Shown here piece after piece: positions 47,569-56,129 of a stretch of DNA of 64,000 nt. Numbering within the stretch: the first letter of the stretch is position 1; every line of letters starts with the position of its first letter. This DNA comes from Thermoanaerobacterales bacterium (GTDB lineage: Bacteria > Bacillota > Thermosediminibacteria > Thermosediminibacterales > Tepidanaerobacteraceae): assembly GCA_012840135.1 (NCBI GenBank), contig DUMA01000017.1, forward strand, positions 1 to 64,000, written 5' to 3'. Under the pieces are notes generated by a model. It ran no database searches and was not told the DNA's origin. It was given only the letters and a program-made list of their open reading frames with translations. Both the position numbers and the translations under genes were made by a program.

Positions 47569-48027
47569 ATGTTGGAAGAAAAAAAGCTGGTTCAAATTTT
47601 AAACTGGTTTTACGGCCTGGAACTGGAGCAGGTGGATTTGTACACGGCCCAGAGCAATCAGGTGGAGGACATATATTTGAAAAAAGCCCTCCGGAGGATT
47701 GCAGTCATAGAACAGCAGCATGCAGACAATATGGGAGCGGAACTCAAAAGGCTGGGACACAACCCTTCTGTGGTCGGCGATATTTTCGGCCCCGTCATCG
47801 GCAGGGTCATGGGATCTGTGGTAGGCTATGCCGGTCCCATCGCCATCCTCAGGACCGATATCGCCGTAGAGGAAAAGGCCATGCGGGATTACAAGGATTT
47901 TATTCTGAAAGCCGGGTGCGACGAACGTCTGTTTGATCTTTTGTGGAGCAATCTGCTGGACGAAGATTTTCACACAGCCTGGTTTGCCAACAAGCTCAGG
48001 GAATATGAAAAGCTGGAAGTAAAGTGA
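47569..48027 (+). CDS. Ferritin-like di-iron-type protein
   Basis: 152 residues from the ATG at 47569 behind GAGGGGGAG. A four-helix ferritin-like fold is suggested by paired Glu and ExxH motifs: ELEQVDLY (helix 1), AVIEQQHADNMG (helix 2), IAVEEKAMRDYKDF (helix 3) and DEDFHTAWF (helix 4). This is the pattern of COQ7/rubrerythrin-like iron proteins. Directly upstream of the hydrogenase small subunit (28 bp), so probably cotranscribed; possible roles are oxygen/peroxide protection or iron handling. Confidence 0.75.
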   Translation: MLEEKKLVQILNWFYGLELEQVDLYTAQSNQVEDIYLKKALRRIAVIEQQHADNMGAELKRLGHNPSVVGDIFGPVIGRVMGSVVGYAGPIAILRTDIAVEEKAMRDYKDFILKAGCDERLFDLLWSNLLDEDFHTAWFANKLREYEKLEVK

Positions 48028-48055
48028 AACCTGCAGAACGATGGATGTGATATAT

Positions 48056-49381
48056 ATGCTTACACGGCGGGAATTTTTAAAACTGTGCCTTTCGTCGGCC
48101 ACATTGTCCCTTGCAGGCGCTTTACTGCCGAGGGTGGCGAAAGCCCTGGATGAAAACGGAGAAAAGGTCACCGTCATATGGCTGGAATTGATGACCTGCA
48201 CCGGGGATTTCCTGTCTTTTGCCAATACCCTCAGGCCCGATGTAGAGCAGCTTATAAATGATACCATCAAACTAGAATATCAAAACACCCTGATGGCAGC
48301 CGAAGGGGAAATGGCCCTGAAGCACCTCTATGAAACGGCCGAGAGGGAAGAGGGGAAATACATACTGGTAGCGGAGGGTACGGTGCCAGCAAAACAAAAC
48401 GGGATATACGGACATATCGGATATTTCGAAGACGGAAGGCCCGTCACCGATCTGGAGGCCATAAAATATTTCGGCGCCAGAGCAAGATACGTCATCGCCA
48501 TAGGCACCTGCGCCTCTTTCGGAGGGCCTTATGCCGCCGACCCGAACCCCTCCGGGTCCCTGCCGGTGCACAAGATATTGAAGGGTGTCCAGGTAATAAA
48601 TACCCCGGGCTGCCCCTGCCACCCCGACTGGTTTGTGGGGACTCTTTCCCATGTGATGCTGTATGGGGTCCCGGAACTGGATGCTTTCGGACGGCCTACC
48701 ATGTTTTACAGACACACCATTCACGATTTCTGTCCTCGGAGGCAGCACTTTGAAAACAGTATTTTTGCAAAACACCCCGGAGACTACGGCTGCCTTTTCA
48801 AAATAGGCTGCAAGGGACCCGTAACCTATACGGACTGTCCTACAAGACTGTGGAACAGCGCCCACCTCAACTGGCCCGTGGGAGCCAATACCCCGTGCAT
48901 AGGCTGCGTGAGCCCGGATTTTCCCGACGCCATGTCTCCGTTTTTTGCCCATCTTCCAGATGTGCACCTTCCTGTGGTAAAGGCCGGCTCTTCCCTGGTA
49001 GGAAAACTGGCCATAGGCGGAGCAGCGGCCGGAATTGCCGGCCATGCAGCAGCAAGTTTCATAAAAGGTCGGATACAGAATCACCTGGTATGCGGCAGCG
49101 AGACAGAACATATAGACGTTGCAACTCGGAAAAAGCTGCTGGAACAAGAGGAGAGGGCATCGGAGGCTACTGAAGGAGCCGGAACGGAACCTTTAAAGGC
49201 CACCGTGGCCGATTATGGAAACGGTGATTCCAGTAAAAAACCGGCCGGGATCCGCAACCGCTGTCGGGAGCAGGGCCGCGATTCGGAAGCGTCAGAAGAA
49301 CTTGTCCCCGATAAAGTCCCTGCAGTTATGCCGAAAAAGCTGAGAATCATCAGGAAAATAATGTCGGGTCGGAAACCCTGA
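48056..49381 (+). CDS. [NiFe] hydrogenase small subunit with Tat signal and altered proximal-cluster motif
   Basis: 441 residues from the ATG at 48056 (an ATG at 48041 is also possible). The Tat signal LTRREFLKL directs the folded enzyme outward. The proximal-cluster motif reads MTCTGDF where most small subunits have CTGC; later Cys are in GTCASFGGP and NTPGCPCHPDW. Distal ligands H/C/C/C are in HDFCPRRQHF...YGCLFKIGC, medial ones in TYTDCPTRLWN...NTPCIGC. A Cys-to-Asp exchange at this site is known from the actinobacterial-type (group 1h) hydrogenases. A hydrophobic anchor (~335-355) and a polar, non-conserved tail of about 85 residues follow. Confidence 0.9.
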   Translation: MLTRREFLKLCLSSATLSLAGALLPRVAKALDENGEKVTVIWLELMTCTGDFLSFANTLRPDVEQLINDTIKLEYQNTLMAAEGEMALKHLYETAEREEGKYILVAEGTVPAKQNGIYGHIGYFEDGRPVTDLEAIKYFGARARYVIAIGTCASFGGPYAADPNPSGSLPVHKILKGVQVINTPGCPCHPDWFVGTLSHVMLYGVPELDAFGRPTMFYRHTIHDFCPRRQHFENSIFAKHPGDYGCLFKIGCKGPVTYTDCPTRLWNSAHLNWPVGANTPCIGCVSPDFPDAMSPFFAHLPDVHLPVVKAGSSLVGKLAIGGAAAGIAGHAAASFIKGRIQNHLVCGSETEHIDVATRKKLLEQEERASEATEGAGTEPLKATVADYGNGDSSKKPAGIRNRCREQGRDSEASEELVPDKVPAVMPKKLRIIRKIMSGRKP

Positions 49382-49520
49382 TTTCTCTTATCGCTGCTTT
49401 GACAATATCATTTCACAGGATGCCCTTTATCTTATTTTACCGAAGCAGAATCCGTCGCTATCTATAAGGCACAGTATCATTTCACCGCTTCATGCTTAAA
49501 ATTTAGGAAAGGTGGATTTT
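49382..49520. other. Intercistronic gap in the hydrogenase operon
   Basis: 139 bp, AT-rich, with no hairpin of note; the ribosome site AAAGGTGG of the large subunit lies at its end. Confidence 0.5.
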
Positions 49521-50927
49521 ATGCCTGTAAAGATTATAAGCCCGGTAACCCGCCTAAACGGGTTCTGGCGCCTGGATGTGAAAATTGAAAATCATCGCGT
49601 AGTGGATGCCTTTTCCGGCGGCATTTTTTTCCGGGGACTGGAAAAAATTCTGCTGGGAAGGGACCCCAGGGATGCGGTGTACCTCACAGAGCGCATCTGC
49701 GGCATATGTTCTACAGCCCACGCCATGGCAGCGAGCCTTGCCCTGGAAGATGCCTTTTATATTGAACCTCCTCGAAACGGCATCATCATCAGAAACCTCA
49801 TCTTCGGGGCCGACCTTCTGCAGAACCATATACGCCATTTTTATTTCCTGACGGTGCCGGATTTTGCTCCCGGTCCGGACCGGCCTCCCTTTGCGCCGCG
49901 GTACAATTCGGATTTTCGGCTAAATAGCGCCCAAAACAGGGAAATCTACGAAAATTACATGGAAAGCATACATATGTCCCGGGCGGCCCATGACATGGTG
50001 ACCATCTTCGGCGGCAAGATCCCCCACAATCACGGAATCCTGGCCGGCGGGGCCAGCGCGCCGCCATCTGGAGACAGCGTGAGGATGTTTCTATCGCTTC
50101 TTTCCCGGGTGAGGGAATTTATCGAACAAAAAATGGTTAAAGATGCCGAGACCCTGGCCGAAGTTTATGACGATTACTTTAAAATAGGGGTTGGCCACAA
50201 GAATATCATGGCCTACGGCATGTTTTCACATCCGGACAAAAAAGGCGAGTTTTATTTCAAGCCGGGAGTCATAATTAACGGCGTTCGGGAAAAACTGGAT
50301 AGACATTCCATTGAAGAACACGTGAAATTTTCCTGGTATGAAGAAGCTCCGCCTCTTTCCCCGGAAGAAGGCTCAACACAGCCAGATACTGATAAACCAG
50401 GAGCATATTCCTGGGTGAAGGCTCCCAGGTATAAAGGTCTTGCCATGGAAGTGGGACCCCTGGCAAGGCTCATCATATCCGGAGATTATCCTGAGTCTTA
50501 CGGTACTATGGACCGCATTCTGGCTCGGGTTTACGAGGCCAGGAAGGTGGCGGAGCTCATGGAACAGTGGGCCCTGGAACTGGAAATCGGAAAGCCTGTA
50601 TTCACACCTTACGACATGCCCTCCGAAGCCGAGGGCATGGGTATGGTGGAGGCCATGCGCGGGGGGCTGGGGCACTGGCTGCGGGTGGGAGGGGGAAGGA
50701 TTAGCCATTATCAGGTCATAACGCCTTCCGCCTGGGACTGTTCCCCCAGGGACGATGAGGGAAAAAGAGGGCCTGTGGAAGAGTCGCTGGTGGGGACGCC
50801 TGTTGAGGACCCCGACCAGCCGGTGGAGGTGGGAAGGGTGGCCCGCAGCTTCGATCCCTGCCTGGCCTGTGCCGTGCATGTGATAGATGCCCGGGGCAAA
50901 GAAAAAGAAATTGAGATTTTATTATAA
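49521..50927 (+). CDS. [NiFe] hydrogenase large subunit
   Basis: 468 residues from the ATG at 49521 behind AAAGGTGG. The Ni-Fe site cysteines are in RICGICSTAHAMA (L1) and DPCLACAVH (L2). The 15 residues after that His (VIDARGKEKEIEILL) are the C-terminal extension normally removed by an endopeptidase; no maturation gene (hyaD, hyp) lies in the window. Partner of the Tat-exported small subunit; together they probably oxidise H2 outside the membrane and pass electrons to the cytochrome b encoded next. Confidence 0.93.
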   Translation: MPVKIISPVTRLNGFWRLDVKIENHRVVDAFSGGIFFRGLEKILLGRDPRDAVYLTERICGICSTAHAMAASLALEDAFYIEPPRNGIIIRNLIFGADLLQNHIRHFYFLTVPDFAPGPDRPPFAPRYNSDFRLNSAQNREIYENYMESIHMSRAAHDMVTIFGGKIPHNHGILAGGASAPPSGDSVRMFLSLLSRVREFIEQKMVKDAETLAEVYDDYFKIGVGHKNIMAYGMFSHPDKKGEFYFKPGVIINGVREKLDRHSIEEHVKFSWYEEAPPLSPEEGSTQPDTDKPGAYSWVKAPRYKGLAMEVGPLARLIISGDYPESYGTMDRILARVYEARKVAELMEQWALELEIGKPVFTPYDMPSEAEGMGMVEAMRGGLGHWLRVGGGRISHYQVITPSAWDCSPRDDEGKRGPVEESLVGTPVEDPDQPVEVGRVARSFDPCLACAVHVIDARGKEKEIEILL

Positions 50928-50951
50928 TTGCAAAAGGAGGCCCCGATAGGT

Positions 50952-51569
50952 TTGCTAAAAGAAAAAATACTGCTTTTCCCTGCCCCGGTTAGGATCTTTC
51001 ACTGGATCTTCGCAATAAGCCTTACCATCGCTATCCTCACCGGCATAGTGCCCGGCCTTGAAGCTTATACCCGTCAGCCCATAATGTCCTTGAGGACCGT
51101 AAGGCTGCTTCACGTATCCTCCGGCTTTATCTGTCTGGGTGCCGTCATTTTTCGTGCGGGATATGCCTTCATAAGCGGCGACTACAAAGACTTTGGCATA
51201 AACCTTCAGGATATAAAGACCCTGCCGGCCCTGGTGAAGTATCACCTTTTTATAGAAAAAAATCCACCGCCCCTGAGGACAAAGCTCAACATAGGTCAGA
51301 AATTTATATATCTCTCATGGCTGGTGGCTATAATATATCTGTCCCTCACGGGAATACTCCTTTTAGATTCATATTTTACCGCATACGGCCGATTTTTCTA
51401 TTTCCTTCAGCGGCTCATTCTGCCGCAGACCAATAGATTTGTGCGTTACCATCTCACGATTTATATGATTGTTACCATATTGGTCCATATTTATCTGGCC
51501 CATACCGAGGATATCGCCAGGTCGCAGGCGATCATTACCGGCTGGGTGCGGGTAAGATTAAAAAAATAA
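50952..51569 (+). CDS. Cytochrome b-type membrane subunit of the hydrogenase
   Basis: 205 residues. The start is uncertain: AAGGAGG at 50933 favours a TTG at 50952. Four or five membrane helices (HWIFAISLTIAILTGIVPGL, LLHVSSGFICLGAVIFRAGY, YLSWLVAIIYLSLTGILLL, YHLTIYMIVTILVHIYLAHT). His residues for two b-haems lie in PVRIFHW, RLLHVSSG and YHLTIYMIVTILVHIY, as in HyaC/cytochrome b561-type hydrogenase subunits. Passes electrons to the quinone pool. Confidence 0.85.
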   Translation: MLKEKILLFPAPVRIFHWIFAISLTIAILTGIVPGLEAYTRQPIMSLRTVRLLHVSSGFICLGAVIFRAGYAFISGDYKDFGINLQDIKTLPALVKYHLFIEKNPPPLRTKLNIGQKFIYLSWLVAIIYLSLTGILLLDSYFTAYGRFFYFLQRLILPQTNRFVRYHLTIYMIVTILVHIYLAHTEDIARSQAIITGWVRVRLKK

Positions 51570-51599
51570 AACCAGGGCCAAAAACCCGCCCTGGTTTTG
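51570..51599. terminator. Terminator of the hydrogenase operon
   Basis: AACCAGGGC-caaaaacc-CGCCCTGGTT followed by TTG. Also placed to terminate the convergent SASP gene. Confidence 0.8.
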
Positions 51600-51618
51600 T
51601 GCGCCTTCAAGGAGATTG

Positions 51619-51825
51619 CTACTTGAGGTTTCCGCCATTCTTTCTGGCGTATTCTTCCGCCATGGCCTTCTCGGCCCTTTCAATGGCAAGTCTTACCAGA
51701 TTACCGCAGTTTCTGGAAGACACACTGCCCCATCCCTCTTTCGCCACCGTGTCTGCCACTCCTAGTTCCTTTGCAAGCTCATACTTTAGGTCCTCGGACA
51801 TGACACCCCGGTTACGGCGGGACAT
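51619..51825 (-). CDS. Small acid-soluble spore protein, alpha/beta type
   Basis: 68 residues from the second ATG (51825), seven bases behind AAAGGAGGT. The family signature is present: KYELAKELGVADTVAKEGWG (with the conserved GPR-protease region E-L-G-V-A) and SVSSRNCGNLVRLAIERAEK. These proteins coat spore DNA and protect it. Direct evidence that the organism makes endospores. A Cys in place of the usual G/A before GNLVR is slightly unusual. Confidence 0.93.
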   Translation of the reverse strand: MSRRNRGVMSEDLKYELAKELGVADTVAKEGWGSVSSRNCGNLVRLAIERAEKAMAEEYARKNGGNLK

Positions 51826-51985
51826 ACGCATACCTCCTTTAATTTTTACGCACATTATTATAATGCCATTTGTTGATTTTTTTATGATGCCAAATGTCTT
51901 CAATTTTTGAAAATATGTATTGAACATTTTTGATGCGCACATAATAATGTTGTTGATTTATTTTACTATAAAGGAGTGGTGGCTG

Positions 51986-52198
51986 ATGGTCATCACAAAG
52001 GACACCCTGCTGAAGGATATCGTGGAATTTTACCCGGAAGCCTATGAAATTCTGGCAAGATTCGGAATCAAATGTCTGGCATGTGATGGAATGATCAGCA
52101 ACACCCTGGAAGAGTGTGCGGCCTTCCACAACTTGGATCTTGAAAAACTTATAAAAGAATTGAAGCAACTGGAATTGCCCAAAATCGATAAGTCATGA
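51986..52198 (+). CDS. DUF1858 protein
   Basis: 70 residues. Matches the DUF1858/ScdA N-terminal type of about 65 residues: VITKDTLLKDIVEFYPEAYE, then ILARFGIKCLACDGM (the CxxC-like pair of the family) and a leucine-rich end. The AAGGAGTGG ribosome site points to the ATG at 51986. Such domains often accompany iron-sulfur or redox proteins; here it follows the hydrogenase operon but is separated by the oppositely oriented SASP gene. Confidence 0.8.
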   Translation: MVITKDTLLKDIVEFYPEAYEILARFGIKCLACDGMISNTLEECAAFHNLDLEKLIKELKQLELPKIDKS

Positions 52199-52228
52199 AA
52201 AAAGAATCCGGACGGGCCGGATTCTTTT
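52197..52228. terminator. Terminator of the DUF1858 gene
   Basis: AAAGAATCCGG-acggg-CCGGATTCTTTTTTG; strong stem and T6 tail on the plus strand. Confidence 0.88.
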
Positions 52229-52235
52229 TTGGACT

Positions 52236-52278
52236 GTCACGAACCATAAATGTCAGAGTTTTTACACCTATATCATTT
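52236..52278. repeat. Dispersed GGTGTAAAAACTC element, third copy
   Basis: Reverse orientation: AAATGATATAGGTGTAAAAACTCTGACATTTATGGTTCGTGACAG. Aligns with 32526 and 45825. Length, and the GTAAAAA end, recall the terminal sequences of IS256-like elements, but no transposase is present. Confidence 0.55.
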
Positions 52279-53805
52279 TTAAAAAGTGAATAAGTGGGGC
52301 CCCCAGGTCATGCCTGAAGCCTTCTGGAAATACTCTCCTGCGTTTTTGTCCGCCAGAACCTTTATGTTTTCCGCTTCCGGATCCTCGGTGCCCTGTAGGT
52401 GGCATCCTTCTGCCTTCAGAGCTCTGGCGTATTCGATTACATCCTTTGTTATACGCTCTCCCGGACATATGATGGGGATGCCGGGAGGGTACGCCATCAG
52501 CATCTCGGCGCTTATCTCGCCTTCCGCATCTTCCAGGTATACATCCCGTTTTTCGCAATAAAAGGCGAACCGGGGTGAAACTACAAGCTGCTGGGACTCG
52601 GGAAGATCGGAGGTAATTTTTATGACATTTTTGCGGCTGTAGTTTTGAGCGATATCCTTCACTGCCGATACCAGGGCGCCTATGCTGTCTTCACTATCAC
52701 CTATAGCTCCCACAGCGAGCACGTTGTAAAGGTCAGAAAGTTCCACCTGAATACGGTAACCGTATTTTAAAATCTTTTCCATTTCAAATCCGGAAAGTCC
52801 CAGTTCCCGGACATTTATGGCAAGTTTAGTGCGGTCATATCTAAAGCAACCGTCGGTGCCTTCCACATCCCGACCCATCACATAGATGCCGTCTATTTCG
52901 TTCAATTCTTTTCGGGCTCTTTCGCACAGTTCTATGGTTTTATCCAGCATTTCCCTGCCGTGCAGCGCCATTTGCTTGCGGGCCACATCCAGTGATGCCA
53001 TCAGGGGGTAGGAGGGGCTGGTGGTCTGGGTCAGGTTCATGGCAGCTTTAACCCTCCTGTCCTCCACTAGGTCACTCTTTACAAGGAGAATCGAACTCTG
53101 GGTCATGGAACCGATGAGCTTGTGGACGCTGGCGGCGCTCATATCGGCACCGGCTTCCATAGCCGACAGCGGCAAATCAGGGTGAAATCCGAAATGAGCC
53201 CCGTGAGCCTCGTCCACTATTACCGGCTTTCCGAAGGAGTGCGCTATTTCCACGATCTCTTTCAGGTTAGATGCCACACCATAGTAAGTGGGGTTTATAA
53301 CAAATACCGCCTTGGCATTGGGGTGTTCCACCAGGGCTTTCCTCACGCTTTCGGGTGTTATGCCCATGGCTATGCCCATATAGTCATCTATTATTGGTTT
53401 TATATAAACCGGCCTTGCACCGCTTAATATGAGCCCGCCTACGGCCGAACGGTGGGCGTTCCTGGGAAGAATGATCTCATCGCCGGGTCCTGCCACGGCC
53501 AGTATCATGGCCTGGATGCCTGACGTGGTTCCGTTGACCAGGAAATGGGCGTGGTCTGCACCAAAGGCTCGGGCTGCCAGTTCTTCAGCCTCGTGGATGA
53601 CTCCCAGAGGATTGCAGATGGTATCCAGGTCCAGGATTCCTGCGGTGACATCGATGGCCAGGATATTGTTTCCGACAAATTCACGAAATTCCGGTATACC
53701 CCTGCCGCCTTTATGACCGGGCACATGGAAGGAAATGATCCCGTCTTCCACGTACTTTTTCAAGGCGGCAAAAAGTGGGGTTTCCTGCTGCTCTTCAATT
53801 TTCAT
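52279..53805 (-). CDS. Orn/Lys/Arg decarboxylase family PLP enzyme
   Basis: 508 residues from the ATG at 53805 (a GTG four codons earlier sits too close to AAGGGAG). PLP lysine motif is DMSAASVHKLIGSMTQSS, preceded by VIVDEAHGAHFGFHPDLPLS; N-terminal HVPGHKGGRG and substrate-facing HFLVNGTTSGIQAMILAVAG are typical. The C-terminal Orn/Lys/Arg domain is the short type (AYPPGIPIICPGERIT). Probably lysine or arginine/ornithine decarboxylase (SpeA/Cad-like), first step of polyamine synthesis; substrate not determinable here. Confidence 0.9.
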   Translation of the reverse strand: MKIEEQQETPLFAALKKYVEDGIISFHVPGHKGGRGIPEFREFVGNNILAIDVTAGILDLDTICNPLGVIHEAEELAARAFGADHAHFLVNGTTSGIQAMILAVAGPGDEIILPRNAHRSAVGGLILSGARPVYIKPIIDDYMGIAMGITPESVRKALVEHPNAKAVFVINPTYYGVASNLKEIVEIAHSFGKPVIVDEAHGAHFGFHPDLPLSAMEAGADMSAASVHKLIGSMTQSSILLVKSDLVEDRRVKAAMNLTQTTSPSYPLMASLDVARKQMALHGREMLDKTIELCERARKELNEIDGIYVMGRDVEGTDGCFRYDRTKLAINVRELGLSGFEMEKILKYGYRIQVELSDLYNVLAVGAIGDSEDSIGALVSAVKDIAQNYSRKNVIKITSDLPESQQLVVSPRFAFYCEKRDVYLEDAEGEISAEMLMAYPPGIPIICPGERITKDVIEYARALKAEGCHLQGTEDPEAENIKVLADKNAGEYFQKASGMTWGPHLFTF

Positions 53806-54111
53806 CTTGATAGTCACACTCCCTTCGTTTTAAACAAATCAATTAAAGCATAATTAACACGAAAATTCAATAACATAACTGATAATTTTTTGTTAATTTT
53901 TTGTGAACATATGAAGAAATTTCGAGGAAAGGTTATAAACAATTTTGAAAGGCAGGAATTATTGAGGATAGCCGCTTATAAAGCCGGATAATCCCCTGAT
54001 AATCGGTATTAATTGCAGACGAGAATGAAACAAACCCGATAAATCCCGGATATTACTGATAGTGCTATTATTATGCCCGATGTCGGAGGTGAGGTTGAAG
54101 GTGAGGTTAAA
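53806..54111. other. Intergenic region, 305 bp, nothing found
   Basis: AT-rich near the decarboxylase start (likely promoter, none resolved), then a stretch with GATAATCCCCTGATAATCGG repeats of low structure. No gene, riboswitch or clear promoter seen. Confidence 0.5.
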
Positions 54112-54147
54112 AAAAGTGGGTCAGGAAACCGTCTCCTGACTCACTTA
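54112..54147 (-). terminator. Terminator of spoIIR, overlapping its stop codon
   Basis: On the minus strand GTGAGTCAGGAGACGGTTTCCTGACCCAC + T7. The stop codon TGA is inside the stem. Its core GGAAACCGTCTCC is a variant of the GAACCGTCCC palindrome family. Confidence 0.8.
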
Positions 54148-54872
54148 AAGGCGAGCTTCAATGTGCTGTTTATTTTGCCTCTGGCCGCCTGCCACCACTC
54201 CACTATTTTAAACCGCACTTTGATGGGCACGTCTTCTGGAGAAGAAGCGGTTTTTACAGCTGCCATTTCTTCAGGGGTAAGAACCCTGCCCAATCGTGCT
54301 TTTGTTTCTTCCGACGTAAGGCCATGGGTTATATCCACAAAGCACAAAGGCGGAAAAAGCACGCACCACCAGTTAGCCCCTTCGCCTTTTCCTATGATTA
54401 CTCGCAGGGCTTCATATTCTCCGGCCGGGAGGGTCACATAGCCGTACGTCTTTACCGGGAACATAAATTTGCCGAATACGGCTTTTACGGTATAGTCTTT
54501 GCCGCTTTTTATTATTTCCCTCCGGGCGATTTCCTCGATGTCTTTCAAATGTCCCTTGATAAATTCTCTGGATGCATTTATGTCGTCAATTCCCTCAAAC
54601 TCCCTGTCCAGGGCCTGTATGATATCGTCCCTGACCCTGAGCTTCAGGGCCTGGTCCTCAGGAGAGTCGGTATTTGCGATGATATGCAGGCGAATGAGTT
54701 TTGACGAGATCTGTTCCACCGAAATTTTTTCGATATCTCCGGCACCGTTATACTTTTCAGAAAGGCCTCCGGCAGCTCCCGTAATGTTGAAGATGGCAGC
54801 CAGAAGCGTCAGGGCCAGTATGCCTGCCGTTGCCAGTGCTATTTTTTTGAGTCGGGCAAGTTTCCTTCCCAT
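54141..54872 (-). CDS. spoIIR: Stage II sporulation protein R
   Basis: 243 residues. N-terminal signal/anchor (~8-32), then the SpoIIR domain starting at KLIRLHIIANTDSPEDQALK and LRVRDDIIQAL, with GEYEALRVIIGKGEGANWWC and VLFPPLCFVD in the middle. SpoIIR is made in the forespore and triggers SpoIIGA to process pro-sigma-E in the mother cell. The region before GAAFTPEE-like RVLTPEEMA is normal. GGGGAG-like ribosome site upstream. Confidence 0.92.
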   Translation of the reverse strand: MGRKLARLKKIALATAGILALTLLAAIFNITGAAGGLSEKYNGAGDIEKISVEQISSKLIRLHIIANTDSPEDQALKLRVRDDIIQALDREFEGIDDINASREFIKGHLKDIEEIARREIIKSGKDYTVKAVFGKFMFPVKTYGYVTLPAGEYEALRVIIGKGEGANWWCVLFPPLCFVDITHGLTSEETKARLGRVLTPEEMAAVKTASSPEDVPIKVRFKIVEWWQAARGKINSTLKLAFK

Positions 54873-54971
54873 GAATTTCTCCCCTTTTTATCTTGAATCT
54901 TCTTTACCATTATTCCCAGATGGGGTGTCAAATAATCATTAAAATGTAATTTTTTACTCTCTTTTAGGGGG

Positions 54972-56129
54972 TCATTTTGAAACCCCAATATTTTGGATAT
55001 CTGTCGTCACGGAAACCGAAATCTTCACATCGGAAAAAATGTCTTCCCATCTATCCTTATAGTTTTTCCATAGTCGGGGATAGTATTTGTGGAGGAATTC
55101 GCCGAGTCTGATTACATCCACCCGATAGTCATCCTGCAGTCTGGCCAGCCCTTTCAGTATTTCCGACCTTATTTTTTCTGAAACAAGTATTTCTATTATT
55201 TCTTCATTCCGAGTATCCATGCTAAGACCTTCAGATGTTTCAGACACATTGCCAGTTACATTTACCTTTAATTGAAACTCCGGCACCGGGCCATCGGCGG
55301 TCAATTGAAGACTGCGTTGAGCATTTAAAATAACAAAGGTGCATTTGCCTCTGGAATTGTCTATGGTTACACTCCCTCCCGTGATCTTCCCGAGGAAAAA
55401 GTTTACCCCCTGGGTTTCTTCTTCTGACAGCCATCCTGCCAGTTTAAAGTGTTTGATTACGGCCCCTCCTCCTATATTCACCTCGCTGGAATCGGGAGTT
55501 ATTTTGCTTACCAGAGCATTGCCGTTAAAGGCATGTATCTGGTGGAGAAAATCTCCCAGATCGCCCGCTACAAATTTTCCCGAATGCGTGGCGTTGCCGT
55601 AGAGGGATTCCATATATGCCGCCGGCAGTTTTTCAACCACCGGACGAACTTCCATGACTTTTTTTGCTTCACCTACGGCGATGGCTATGCGGCTCCTCCG
55701 GTTGAACTCGGTCTGCCTCATAAAGGGGTTAATAAACGGTTCCAAGCCTTCCCTGGCCACTTCCTCTCCTATCAAAACTATTCTCATGTGCTCAAAGAAC
55801 AGGTCCCGGTTCAGCCGCAAAGCCACATTCCTGGCCCCTTCGATAATGGTCTCGGCGGTGGTGCTCTCCACCACTACGGGTTTTTCCCCTCCACCTCCGC
55901 CTCCTCCACCTCCGCCCCCGCCTTCTCCTCCGGCTATGGCGCGCACAATGGGTATCAGAAACGATATATTGTACTTTCCCGGCTGCGGACCCTTATCGAT
56001 GGCCACGCTACCGACGAAAAATCTTCTGTCAATATCTCTGTAGTCCCAGCATCCAGCCACGAATGCTGTCGCAAAAAGCAAGACGACAGGAAAGAAGATT
56101 TTTTGGAAAAACCTGTATGACAGGTTCAT
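54972..56129 (-). CDS. gerAC: Ger(x)C-type spore germination lipoprotein
   Basis: 385 residues. Lipoprotein signal with lipobox VAGC (~20-23), then the family start WDYRDIDRRFFVGSVAIDKG and the GerAC domain to the end (HMRIVLIGEEVAREGLEPFI, and FLHKYYPRLWKNY at the C-terminus). Residues ~67-82 are a Gly run broken once by Glu (GGEGGGGGGG), encoded by mixed GGN codons; other GerAC proteins lack it. ATG overlaps the gerAB stop (ATGA). Part of a nutrient-germinant receptor in the spore inner membrane. Confidence 0.92.
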   Translation of the reverse strand: MNLSYRFFQKIFFPVVLLFATAFVAGCWDYRDIDRRFFVGSVAIDKGPQPGKYNISFLIPIVRAIAGGEGGGGGGGGGGGGEKPVVVESTTAETIIEGARNVALRLNRDLFFEHMRIVLIGEEVAREGLEPFINPFMRQTEFNRRSRIAIAVGEAKKVMEVRPVVEKLPAAYMESLYGNATHSGKFVAGDLGDFLHQIHAFNGNALVSKITPDSSEVNIGGGAVIKHFKLAGWLSEEETQGVNFFLGKITGGSVTIDNSRGKCTFVILNAQRSLQLTADGPVPEFQLKVNVTGNVSETSEGLSMDTRNEEIIEILVSEKIRSEILKGLARLQDDYRVDVIRLGEFLHKYYPRLWKNYKDRWEDIFSDVKISVSVTTDIQNIGVSK

